Shown piece by piece: positions 18,199-25,677 of a DNA stretch of 64,000 nt (positions within the stretch are counted from its first letter, which is position 1; every line of letters begins with the position of its first letter). Position numbers and translations under genes: made by a program. The notes under the pieces are model-generated. The model was not told where the DNA came from. It saw nothing but the letters and a program-made list of their open reading frames with translations, and did no database searches. Source of the stretch: Bin5 sp965261695 (GTDB lineage: Bacteria > Chloroflexota > Anaerolineae > Caldilineales > Caldilineaceae); NCBI GenBank assembly GCA_965261695.1, contig OZ253474.1, positions 2,294,001-2,358,000 on the forward strand, written 5' to 3'.

Positions 18199-18324
18199 AC
18201 CCCTACCGATCTTTGTGAAAGTTTTCATACACTTTTCGGGCGAATGCGGTCGGCAGCGTCCCCGCAGATTGGACTGCGCGGCAAAGCGCTTTGCCATCCC
18301 GAAAACGCTGCTCCAACAATACGA

Positions 18325-18358
18325 AACGCCCCGCTGTCGCAAACGACAGTGGGGCGTT
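18325..18358 (-). terminator. Hairpin terminator of copy 3
   Basis: AACGCCCC-G-CTGTCG, loop, then CGACAG-T-GGGGCGTT, 92 nt past the stop of the gene at 18450. It is nearly the same as the hairpin at 13417-13450, and the surrounding 200 bp are also duplicated. Confidence 0.75.
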
Positions 18359-18449
18359 CTGATACAAATTCGTATTGAAACGCGATCAGAGTATGGTAGT
18401 TTACGCCGAACGGCTCGCCTCGCGCCGTCCCGACCGCGCCCGAGCTCCT

Positions 18450-20729
18450 TTACTGTTGAACGGTCAACGTTGGCGGTGACGACGGGCTATTCCCCGGCTC
18501 CATCCGAGGGACATCTGCCAGCGAACCGCCGGCCACCTTCACCAGATTGCGGGCAACCCAGACCGGTCTATCCATTCCGACCACCTCGATCTGCAGCCAC
18601 TTGGCCTGTGGGCCGACGCCAACGATCCTGGCCCACGTTCCCTTAGGCAGTTTGGCGATTACATCATACTCCGGACCCGGCCCAGACCTGGCACGCACGA
18701 GCCACGGCTGCGTGATCGCCGCCGGCAGCGCGCCAATCTCCCGCACCGTAATTCGTCTGACACTCACCAGCGAGCCGTCCACCCACGTCATGTGCCGCGG
18801 TGCCCAGACCAGCGTGTCCAGCCCGTCCAACTCTACCTGGAACCATATCTTGGTATGGTCCATGCCCATGATGCGCGTCCGGGTCCACTGCGGCACGGTT
18901 GTAACCACCTGGTATTCCAGACCCGGCCCCAACCGCAACTCCATCGCCTCCGACTGTGCCACCGCCAGCGGCCGGTCATATCTCGATTCCGACGCCAACA
19001 GCAGCGCGGCCTCTTCCGTCCAGATCCGGCGGAACCTCCCAAATGAGCCACCGGCCACCTTCATCAGATGGCGGGCAACCCAGACCGGTTCGTCCAGCCC
19101 GACCACCTCAAGCTGATACCATTCAGCCTGGGGACCGATGCCGACAACCCTGGCCCACGTGCCTTTCGACAGAATCGTGACCGCGTCGTACTCGGCGCCA
19201 GGCCCCGCGCGCGCGTGAAGGGCGCGCGGCTGCGTGATCGCCGCCGGCAGCGCCCCGATCTCCCGTTCCGTAATGCGCCTGACGTTCACCAGCGCACCGA
19301 TCACCCGCGTCAGGTCGCGGCTGACCCAAGCCAGCGAGTCCAATCCCACCAACCCGATCTGAAACCATTCCTTGCTCGGGTCCATGCCATAGATTGGCGC
19401 TCGCGTCCCCTGCGGCACGGTCGTGAGCACGTCGTACTCCAGGCCAGGCCCCAGACGAACATTCATAATCTCCGGCAACGTGATCACCACCGGCCTTTTG
19501 CCTCCATCGCGCCCCGGTCGCGGCAGCAGTTCAAGCTCCTCCGTCGTAATCCGCCGGATCCCCCACACCGAGCCAGCAACTTCAGTCAGACTCTGGTGAA
19601 TCCATGCCGGGCCATCCAGCCCGGGCAGTTCAATCAGGAACCATCTGTCCTGCGGGCCAAGGCCAATGATCTTGGCGCGCGTCCCTTGCGCCACGGTCGT
19701 CAGCACATCGTACTCGGAGTCTGGCCCCGTCCGCACATGGGCGATCACCGGCAAAGTGATCGCCAGCGCCCCGAAATCTCCCTCTGCATACCATCGGACA
19801 CCCGTAAGTGTACCGAGCAAGACTGTCAGCTCCTGACAGATCCAGTCCGGCCCATAGACCCCGTCAATCTCCACCAGATACCAGTTATCCCGCGGGCCGA
19901 GGCCGATGATCTTGGCGCGTGTCCCGCGCGGCACGGTCCTGATGACCTCGTACTCCGTGCCTGGCCCAAGGCGCACATTGGTATCCTCCGGCTGGGTGAT
20001 CGCCACCGGTTCCTGCGGTGATGGCGGGATTGAAGACGGCGTGTTCTGTGGACTTTGCGGCTGATTCGAATCGGGATTCGAGTTCGGATTGGGATTCGGG
20101 TTCGGGTTCGGGTTCGGATGGGGATTCGGGTTCGGATCCGGCGGCTGCGGGTCGCCTACAACAAAATCCACCGTATCAGTAAGGGTATGGGACTGGTTCG
20201 CGTTGTCAGTGTACGTTACGGTAAGACGAAGCGTGTAAAGACCGGGCTGACAGCTCTTATCTATGCGAAGAGGGATGGGGCCGAGCGTTCTGTTGTCATC
20301 GTAAGCCGCTGGAGAAAAAGTCCGGTCTGTACCCAGCCCCTGCCCTTCGCAGCTGTCGGTGTCCGTTCCACCGTCGCCCCGGTGCAATACGTCGAAACGG
20401 TAGTTGACAGAGGTGAATTTGTCATTGTAATCACAGTCATTGTCATTATTCTGGTCGACGCAGGGAAAATAATAAAGACCGAAGCCGGCTTCCAGATACT
20501 CTCCCGCCGGCACACTGTAGGCGATCAGATCAGAATCTATGAACGGCGATGAGGATTGAGCGTAGGCCGTCTGCACGCGGGGAGCATAAATTACGGACAG
20601 AGGAACGAGCAGGAAGGCGCTAAACCCGACCAGTGCAACAATCGATATCCTATCTGTTATCCCTTTCGCCTGGACCCGCCTCCTGACTGCTGACCGACCC
20701 CTCATGCGTTTAAGACCATCAATTCGCAT
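18450..20729 (-). CDS. Secreted protein: Ig-like domain, Asn/Pro linker, six SH3b repeats (copy 3)
   Basis: 759 residues. The N-terminus is basic (MRIDGLKRMRGRSAVRRR) followed by a membrane segment at residues 27-48 and a possible cleavage after TAYA. One Ig-like domain carries DQNNDNDCDYNDKF and SCEGQGLGTDRTFSP. A short Asn-Pro repeat linker (NPNPNPNPN type) replaces the long Thr/Pro stalks of copies 1 and 2. Six SH3b repeats follow, with motifs such as NVRLGPGTEYEV and GTRAKIIGLGP. The last repeat and the C-terminus (GGSLADVPRMEPG) match copies 1 and 2 closely. The start at 20729 has only a weak ribosome-binding site; Met9 is an alternative. Confidence 0.85.
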   Translation of the reverse strand: MRIDGLKRMRGRSAVRRRVQAKGITDRISIVALVGFSAFLLVPLSVIYAPRVQTAYAQSSSPFIDSDLIAYSVPAGEYLEAGFGLYYFPCVDQNNDNDCDYNDKFTSVNYRFDVLHRGDGGTDTDSCEGQGLGTDRTFSPAAYDDNRTLGPIPLRIDKSCQPGLYTLRLTVTYTDNANQSHTLTDTVDFVVGDPQPPDPNPNPHPNPNPNPNPNPNSNPDSNQPQSPQNTPSSIPPSPQEPVAITQPEDTNVRLGPGTEYEVIRTVPRGTRAKIIGLGPRDNWYLVEIDGVYGPDWICQELTVLLGTLTGVRWYAEGDFGALAITLPVIAHVRTGPDSEYDVLTTVAQGTRAKIIGLGPQDRWFLIELPGLDGPAWIHQSLTEVAGSVWGIRRITTEELELLPRPGRDGGKRPVVITLPEIMNVRLGPGLEYDVLTTVPQGTRAPIYGMDPSKEWFQIGLVGLDSLAWVSRDLTRVIGALVNVRRITEREIGALPAAITQPRALHARAGPGAEYDAVTILSKGTWARVVGIGPQAEWYQLEVVGLDEPVWVARHLMKVAGGSFGRFRRIWTEEAALLLASESRYDRPLAVAQSEAMELRLGPGLEYQVVTTVPQWTRTRIMGMDHTKIWFQVELDGLDTLVWAPRHMTWVDGSLVSVRRITVREIGALPAAITQPWLVRARSGPGPEYDVIAKLPKGTWARIVGVGPQAKWLQIEVVGMDRPVWVARNLVKVAGGSLADVPRMEPGNSPSSPPTLTVQQ

Positions 20730-20960
20730 AGAAAATTTCTTTTCTGGAGTTCTCCCTTCAGTGTGTGATCTTATGCAACCGCAAATGAGTTCGATTAGGT
20801 TAATGCTGTTTTCCTCCGCAGAATAGTCTACCTTCCGTCGACAATGCCTGTCCTACTGAAATATCCCAATTTCGGGAGATCGAACTATGCCTAAACGCCC
20901 ACCTGCGGAGATTGGCGATATTCACGAAGGTTTTGAGAAACGACAAGACGAAGTTTCTCA

Positions 20961-21185
20961 ATGGCCGAAGAGCGTAACGCCCCCACCGCCCCCCCACCAC
21001 CTCCTCCTAGTGAAGAAAGTGGTGAGGGATAACAGGATCGTCCAATAACTAAGCCATCCAAACAGAAGCCAAAAGACCAGAAGCCCAATCCGCCACGTGG
21101 CCGTCCTTCTAAACGCGCCGAATTGGGTGACATCCAAGCGAAATCAGGCCATCCGATCTTCTGTTTTTTCCCAGAAGAGGCATAA
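20961..21185 (+). pseudogene. Possible degenerate small gene with internal stop
   Basis: From ATG 20961: a Pro-rich start (MAEERNAPTAPPPPPPSEES), a TAA at 21030-21032, then in the same frame KPSKQKPKDQKPNPPRGRPSKRAELGDIQ to a stop at 21185. A different frame at 20887 encodes KRPPAEIGDIHEGFEKRQ, which resembles the later KRAELGDIQ. That suggests an internal duplication or a scrambled gene. The RGRP stretch is AT-hook-like. I do not recognise a family. Confidence 0.3.
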
Positions 21186-21189
21186 GATT

Positions 21190-21220
21190 CGCTGCTATCA
21201 CGAAGTCCGCGATAGCCCTG
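21190..21220 (+). repeat. 31-bp dispersed repeat, copy A
   Basis: CGCTGCTATCACGAAGTCCG plus CGATAGCCCTG. It matches 22284-22314 with three mismatches at most and contains GCTATC/GATAGC arms able to form a small hairpin. It sits directly before the structured leader at 21220-21299. Confidence 0.65.
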
Positions 21221-21299
21221 CCATGTCGAGTCTGGTAAATCGGGATGTTACTTTTGGGGATTGCTGTACGAAATGTACAGGCGGCAATCTCGACATGGC
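21220..21299 (+). promoter_or_regulatory. Strongly structured candidate 5' leader RNA
   Basis: GCCATGTCGAG (21220-21230) pairs perfectly with CTCGACATGGC (21289-21299). Inside, ATTGC (21260-21264) pairs with GCAAT (21284-21288), and TGTAC (21265-21269) pairs with GTACA (21275-21279). The ribosome-binding site AAGGAG of the next gene begins 5 nt after the outer stem. It is a candidate cis-regulatory RNA or the relic of a small palindromic element. Confidence 0.55.
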
Positions 21300-21316
21300 A
21301 CACCAAGGAGAAGCAT

Positions 21317-21598
21317 ATGCCACGCAATGAACCAGATAGAAGAATGCACACAGGGGAAAGCCGAACGGCTTGGAATCGCAGAATGCGGGGAACATTTATT
21401 GCTGAAAATCTTCGGTTTGATCCTACCCTGGAAGTAGAGATAGACGCGGTGAGAGAAACCTACCTGGAATGGATAGGCGAATCTGGAAAAGGCTGGTCTC
21501 CACCTATTATTGGCGACCTCTATGAGTCGATCATAACTATGGGCGCAACACAGGACGACAAAGAGAGGAAGTTCTTCGGAGTAGGTTTACGCGCCTGA
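21317..21598 (+). CDS. Hypothetical protein, 93 aa
   Basis: ATG 21317 follows CCAAGGAGAAGCAT, a strong ribosome-binding site at 7-nt spacing, which supports a real gene. The protein is soluble-looking, basic at the start (MPRNEPDRRMHTGESRTAWN) and mixed charge later (DDKERKFFGVGLRA), with no signal peptide and no motif I recognise. It lies directly behind the palindromic leader, so its translation could depend on that structure. Confidence 0.6.
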   Translation: MPRNEPDRRMHTGESRTAWNRRMRGTFIAENLRFDPTLEVEIDAVRETYLEWIGESGKGWSPPIIGDLYESIITMGATQDDKERKFFGVGLRA

Positions 21599-21698
21599 AC
21601 CCAACCGGGCCAACCGCGCCAGACACCTTGGCGGATTTCTGCACCCCCGGCCCAAATGTCACTTTCGTATATAATCCCCACAAAAAAGGGAGAGCCAA

Positions 21699-21953
21699 AT
21701 GGTTTATGAAGAACTGCGTACCCTGGTGGAAAGCATGGGCGGGATGATGCGATTCGTGAAAAAGAGAATGTCCGGTGGCGGTGGCGGATGGGTGATCGTC
21801 ATCGGAAATTGGGTGGGAGTGTACCCGTTTCAAACCGACGGAGAAACGGCTTGGTTTCCCGACCTGAACGACTTTTGCGACGAGGATGGGAGGCTGCTAC
21901 CAGACGCTCAACAACTACTGTTCGACACCCTCGAACTAACTAAGCCTCTCTAG
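21699..21953 (+). CDS. Hypothetical protein, 84 aa
   Basis: ATG 21699 follows AAAGGGAGAGCCAA, and a TATAAT-like box (21669-21674) lies about 25 nt upstream, so this is probably expressed on its own. The protein has a Gly run (SGGGGGWVIVIGNWVGVYPF), then an acidic part (DLNDFCDEDGRLLPDAQ) and no signal peptide. No family was recognised. It may be a small immunity or regulatory protein, but nothing in the sequence shows that. Confidence 0.6.
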   Translation: MVYEELRTLVESMGGMMRFVKKRMSGGGGGWVIVIGNWVGVYPFQTDGETAWFPDLNDFCDEDGRLLPDAQQLLFDTLELTKPL

Positions 21954-22283
21954 TGTGGCACTATTGTATTTAATCCCCTTTGGAATACTGGGTCAGGCGC
22001 GGGGATGAGCGCAAGGGATTCGGGAGCGACGGCGCAACCGGACAGCAGCAGAGCCAAGACGCAAAGCAACGGGACGAGTTTCATCGTCACGCTTCTTATG
22101 GTGATAGTGTGGCGTAGGCTACCATATTATGTGCGAAAAGGCCAGGAGGGGCAGGGCAATCGCGAACCTTAACTTTTCGGCCACGTTCAGCTACTTGATG
22201 GAAAAAACGGGCAAGATTCAGACGCCATCCAGGTGAAATCGGGTCCGTCAATGCTCGTTTCCTCCTGGAAATAGCGGACAATC

Positions 22284-22314
22284 CGCTACTATCACGAAGT
22301 TCGCGATAGCCCTG
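22284..22314 (+). repeat. 31-bp dispersed repeat, copy B
   Basis: CGCTACTATCACGAAGTTCG plus CGATAGCCCTG, the second copy of the element at 21190-21220. It lies 20 nt upstream of the -35 box of the next gene. Confidence 0.65.
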
Positions 22315-22333
22315 TCCCGCAAAACCCTAACTC

Positions 22334-22363
22334 TTGACGACCCGAACCGTGCCGTGGTATAGT
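22334..22363 (+). promoter_or_regulatory. Sigma-70-type promoter of small membrane protein gene
   Basis: TTGACG at 22334-22339 and TATAGT at 22358-22363 with an 18-bp spacer, 33 nt before ATG 22396. Confidence 0.6.
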
Positions 22364-22395
22364 CCACAATACCAGCAGTCACCCAGGAGAGCAAC

Positions 22396-22641
22396 ATGCG
22401 CCAGCCACTATCGTGGTTTCAAACACACACGCCACGAGACCCCGTACTCAGCATCACGGCCTTGCTGACACGGCTAATCATCTTTATAGGCGTCGGCTTC
22501 GCGGCGGGCTTTTTGCTCAACTACTTTCTGTTCGCTGCATGGGAACCGTTTGTCTACCCCTGTCTATACTCAGACTACGAATCAGTATGTATCTACGACG
22601 CCAATAAGCCCGAACCCCAACAACCAGTCTTGTTCTTTTAG
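22396..22641 (+). CDS. Small membrane-anchored protein, 81 aa
   Basis: ATG 22396 follows CCAGGAGAGCAAC. There is one transmembrane segment at about residues 25-48 (LIIFIGVGFAAGFLLNYFLF) and a short outside tail, EPFVYPCLYSDYESVCIYD. The spacing Pro-Cys ... Cys-x-Tyr recurs in the next protein (EPMLFPCPYDENVTACQYR). The two genes look like a diverged pair, 28 nt apart and probably co-transcribed. Function unknown; the two cysteines could form a disulfide outside the cell. Confidence 0.65.
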   Translation: MRQPLSWFQTHTPRDPVLSITALLTRLIIFIGVGFAAGFLLNYFLFAAWEPFVYPCLYSDYESVCIYDANKPEPQQPVLFF

Positions 22642-22669
22642 TTGATCCATCAAGGTCTCCTTGCAGACA

Positions 22670-22990
22670 ATGATAAAACACAGCATTCTGTTGACAACAA
22701 CTCTACTCGGCCTCATCCTCGGTTGGACCTTGGGGCAAAAGACCTCCACTTATGCCTTTTTCTTCCATTCCGAACCGATGCTTTTCCCGTGCCCGTATGA
22801 CGAAAATGTAACCGCCTGCCAATACAGGCAACACGAGCCAGCCACCGATATCGCGGTCTGGTGGCACAAGTGGCCCGCACCCGAAGGTCAGCCTTCTTTC
22901 CCACAGTCTAGCGGCAATTGGCTGCGCGACATCCTCTTCTTCGACCCGCCGCCACTTCTGGACCAAAACAACAACCTGCTCAAACCGTGA
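22670..22990 (+). CDS. Small secreted or membrane-anchored protein, 106 aa
   Basis: Starts at ATG 22670, or at TTG 22661 in the same frame. An N-terminal hydrophobic segment (ILLTTTLLGLILGWTLG) is followed by a mature part with EPMLFPCPYDENVTACQYRQHEPA and a Trp/Pro-rich tail (AVWWHKWPAPEGQPSFPQ). It shares the EP-x(3)-P-C-x-Y ... C-x-Y pattern with the upstream protein. Both are unrecognised. They may form a two-protein unit at the membrane. Confidence 0.6.
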   Translation: MIKHSILLTTTLLGLILGWTLGQKTSTYAFFFHSEPMLFPCPYDENVTACQYRQHEPATDIAVWWHKWPAPEGQPSFPQSSGNWLRDILFFDPPPLLDQNNNLLKP

Positions 22991-23275
22991 TGACCCAATC
23001 CACCCCGCCAACTTGCCCCCCTGCCCGTACTGTGGAAAGTTCCGGCTAACAGCACCTTGACCCGCCTAAAACAATCGCGAGACAATATACCATGCAGTCT
23101 GTAATCTATTGCCCAATTTGGGACATGCCGCACGAAGCCACTCTTAAATACCCGGTGGAAAAGAAATGAGTTGCTTATTACAGAAGAAGATCTTATCGAT
23201 TCGCCTCGAACAGGCGGAATGTATAGGTTAACGGAGGAGGCATTTCAGTGGGTTCGTTCCAACGAATTATCCAAT

Positions 23276-24289
23276 AGGGCCTTATGCTAATTAGCGTTTG
23301 AAAAAAGTCCTCTGGTGAGATAGCTTTGGAGTTCGTCACCAACCAAAGCGACTCACCAGGAGGACCAACCGAATGATAGCTCATCTTGACGACTTCTGTC
23401 TATGGGTTTATGTGCTCGTTGACGACATGTGCCAGGCACTGGAAAGGCATCTGAGACGACCGGGGCCGAAGCCGGCCTGTAGCGATAGTGAATTGATAGC
23501 CATCTGTCTCATCGGCGAATGCTTGGGGTGGGATGTGGAAACAGAGTTACGCAATCATATGCAGGCACATCGGGATAAGTTTCCCATCTTGCCGAAGCAG
23601 AGCCGCTTCAATCGGCGACGACGTAACTTGATGGCGATTATGAATGAGATGCGGCGCATGATGTTGGCCCAGATCGACCTCTTTCGAGACCAGCATTGTG
23701 TACTCGATAGTCTGCCCATTCCTGTGGTTCAGTTCCATCTGGCGCCCCAGTCACGCGGCGATTGGCCCGCTCATGGGGCCAATTATGGGAAGGTCACTTC
23801 AAAAAAGATGACGATCTACGGTTTCAAGCTACATATGCTGATCACGAAAGGTGGCCTCATCCTTGATTTCGAACTGGCTCCTGCCAGCGTCGGCGACTTG
23901 GCTATCGGTCGCGAACTCCTGCAAGAACACCACAACCGCATCGTCATCGGCGACAAAGCGTACGTCAGTGCACCTGTCGCTGATCTACTCTGGCAACACA
24001 ATCGCATCCGCCTGCTCTCCAAGCCGCGCAGCAACCAGAAAATACAGATCCCTGCATCTGCACGTCGCCTCTACGACAGGGTCCGCCAAATCATCGAAAC
24101 AGTTAACAGTCAATTGGTCGCACAATTCTCGATAGAAACCAACCATGCACACACTTTCAGAGGTCTATGTGCACGACTCTACACCAAATTGACTGCTCAC
24201 ACACTTTGCATCTATATCAACCGACTCTTGGGCGTACATGACTATCTTCAGATTAAGAAACTGGCCTTTCCTATCTAGCATAAGGCCCA
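23276..24289 (+). mobile_element. IS982-family insertion sequence, copy 1
   Basis: A 1014-bp element ending in inverted AGGGCCTTATGCTA and TAGCATAAGGCCC. An element of the same length lies at 57153-58166 in the opposite orientation, where the two ends match over 19 bp. No convincing target duplication is visible at this copy, and its left end has drifted (AATTAG for AGATAG). Confidence 0.85.
23373..24278 (+). CDS. IS982-type DDE transposase
   Basis: A 301-residue full-length transposase after AGGAGGACCAACCGA. The DDE residues lie in VLDSLPIPVVQ (Asp1), VIGDKAYVS (Asp2) and RQIIETVNSQL (Glu), with the family-typical YGFKLHMLITKGGLILDFELAPA between them. It differs from copy 2 at four positions (Cys/Ser, Arg/Leu, Gln/Arg, Thr/Ser). 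The frame is intact, so it is probably still active or recently was. Confidence 0.9.
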   Translation: MIAHLDDFCLWVYVLVDDMCQALERHLRRPGPKPACSDSELIAICLIGECLGWDVETELRNHMQAHRDKFPILPKQSRFNRRRRNLMAIMNEMRRMMLAQIDLFRDQHCVLDSLPIPVVQFHLAPQSRGDWPAHGANYGKVTSKKMTIYGFKLHMLITKGGLILDFELAPASVGDLAIGRELLQEHHNRIVIGDKAYVSAPVADLLWQHNRIRLLSKPRSNQKIQIPASARRLYDRVRQIIETVNSQLVAQFSIETNHAHTFRGLCARLYTKLTAHTLCIYINRLLGVHDYLQIKKLAFPI

Positions 24290-24337
24290 TATAGTGAGGA
24301 ATGCCAGAAACTGTTGTAGTTAAACTGGCCATATACA

Positions 24338-25252
24338 ATGGAGGAAGTAGTGGATCGCAAGATGTTCGGTAGAGCCGTAGCCGCCCTGCGCAAGGATCAG
24401 ATTGACTTTGCCAGCGGCAACAGTTGGAGCCAGAGGAAGCTGGCTGATGAAACCGGGTTGACCTCAAGAATCGTGTGCAAAATCGAGCGAGGCAGCCAGA
24501 TGCGGCTGGCCAGAGGAACGCTGCGGGAGTTGGCGCGGGCCTTCAAACTCACATCCCTGGAACGTCGCGAATTTTTCGCCATGGCCAGCGAGATCGCCGA
24601 CGAGGAAATCGTGCGCGCCGACCTCGACCACCACGATGTTTTTGCTAAAGTCTGGGCCTTGCTGAGCACGATCTGCACACCCGCTTTCCTGATGGACCCC
24701 TTTGGCGACCTGGTAGGTGTCAACCGCTCTGTACTCGCCTTTCACAACTTCAACTGGGCACAATGCAATGAAGCCAGAAGCTCCGTCGGCGGCGCCAACC
24801 TCCTGACCTTGCTCCTGGCGCCGGATGCGCCAATGCGCCAGGTGTTGGGCCACGGTTGGTACTCTATCGCTCTTGCCAACATACGTCAGTGGCGGGTCAT
24901 GACGCTGCGTTATCGCCATACCGCCCGCTTCCGCAGACTCTTCGCAGTCCTGTCAGGCTACCCCGACTTCCAGATGCTGTGGGCGACCAGCCGCGGGCGC
25001 GTCGAAGACGATAACAGCCGCCTGCGCAGCCATTTCTACACGCACGAGGTGCATGGGCCAGTGGCCTACGTCGTCTTCACCAACATCAGCCTGAGCGCCC
25101 ATGGCGACCTCTATCTTTGTACGCTTGTGCCCCAGGATCGCGGCACCGTCGCGCTGTTCCAGAAATTGGCGGACAAAAGCAACCGTGCCCTGGCTATCAT
25201 GCCCTGGCCGAATCCCACAATTCAAGCAGGCGCTCAAAATAATGTCGGGTGA
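24338..25252 (+). CDS. XRE-family regulator with MmyB-like ligand-binding domain
   Basis: 304 residues. The N-terminal helix-turn-helix (SWSQRKLADETGLTSRIVCKIERG, residues 29-52) is of the lambda-repressor type. The rest follows the MmyB-like pattern, a PAS-related domain that binds fatty-acid-like ligands in known members: CTPAFLMDPFGDLVGVNRSVLAF, VLSGYPDFQMLWATSRG and the C-terminal LYLCTLVPQDRGTVALF. The start is uncertain: ATG 24338 has no ribosome-binding site, and GTG 24350 or ATG 24362 lie near a GGAGGAA. It directly follows the IS982 element. Its target gene is unknown. Confidence 0.85.
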   Translation: MEEVVDRKMFGRAVAALRKDQIDFASGNSWSQRKLADETGLTSRIVCKIERGSQMRLARGTLRELARAFKLTSLERREFFAMASEIADEEIVRADLDHHDVFAKVWALLSTICTPAFLMDPFGDLVGVNRSVLAFHNFNWAQCNEARSSVGGANLLTLLLAPDAPMRQVLGHGWYSIALANIRQWRVMTLRYRHTARFRRLFAVLSGYPDFQMLWATSRGRVEDDNSRLRSHFYTHEVHGPVAYVVFTNISLSAHGDLYLCTLVPQDRGTVALFQKLADKSNRALAIMPWPNPTIQAGAQNNVG

Positions 25253-25581
25253 GCGCCCCGCACTCCTGTGCCAAATCCTGATTGGCAAGTAAGAGGCTGC
25301 TTGAAAAGAGGTTAGTCAGACACTAGACGGCTTTGCATGGGGTGTTTCGTGAGGATAAGGATGAAGGGGGTACTTCGTTCGAGCACTCTTGCATAATCTT
25401 TGGACAAATTACGCTAGAGAACGGGCCTGTCGAAGGCGCGTTGCACAACCCAAAGATTGGCCCCGGACAGGAGCCCTCATTTGACCGATAGCCTTTACTT
25501 CGCGAACAGGCGCCGGGCCATCCCACACCCAGGTCGGGCGCACGACGCCCCTTTCGAGCAGGAGCGCAGTCAACCAATTCA
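25253..25581 (+). other. Intergenic region without recognisable genes
   Basis: Short overlapping frames on both strands lack ribosome-binding sites and protein-like composition. It separates the XRE regulator from the convergent copy 4 gene. Confidence 0.5.
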
Positions 25582-25620
25582 AAAGGCCCCCGCTGTCGTC
25601 GTCGACAACGAGGGCCTCTT
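25582..25620 (-). terminator. Hairpin terminator of copy 4
   Basis: AAAGGCCCCCG and CGAGGGCCTCTT form a G-C-rich stem, followed on the minus strand by a short A/T stretch. It lies 57 nt after the stop of the gene at 25678 and resembles the hairpin at 9677-9716, including the neighbouring GAAATGCGCTCGGATG against GAGATGCGCTCGCATG. Confidence 0.75.
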
Positions 25621-25677
25621 GAAATGCGCTCGGATGGATGCGATTGAAGATGGTCCAGGTTACCTGCCGCCCCTCGC

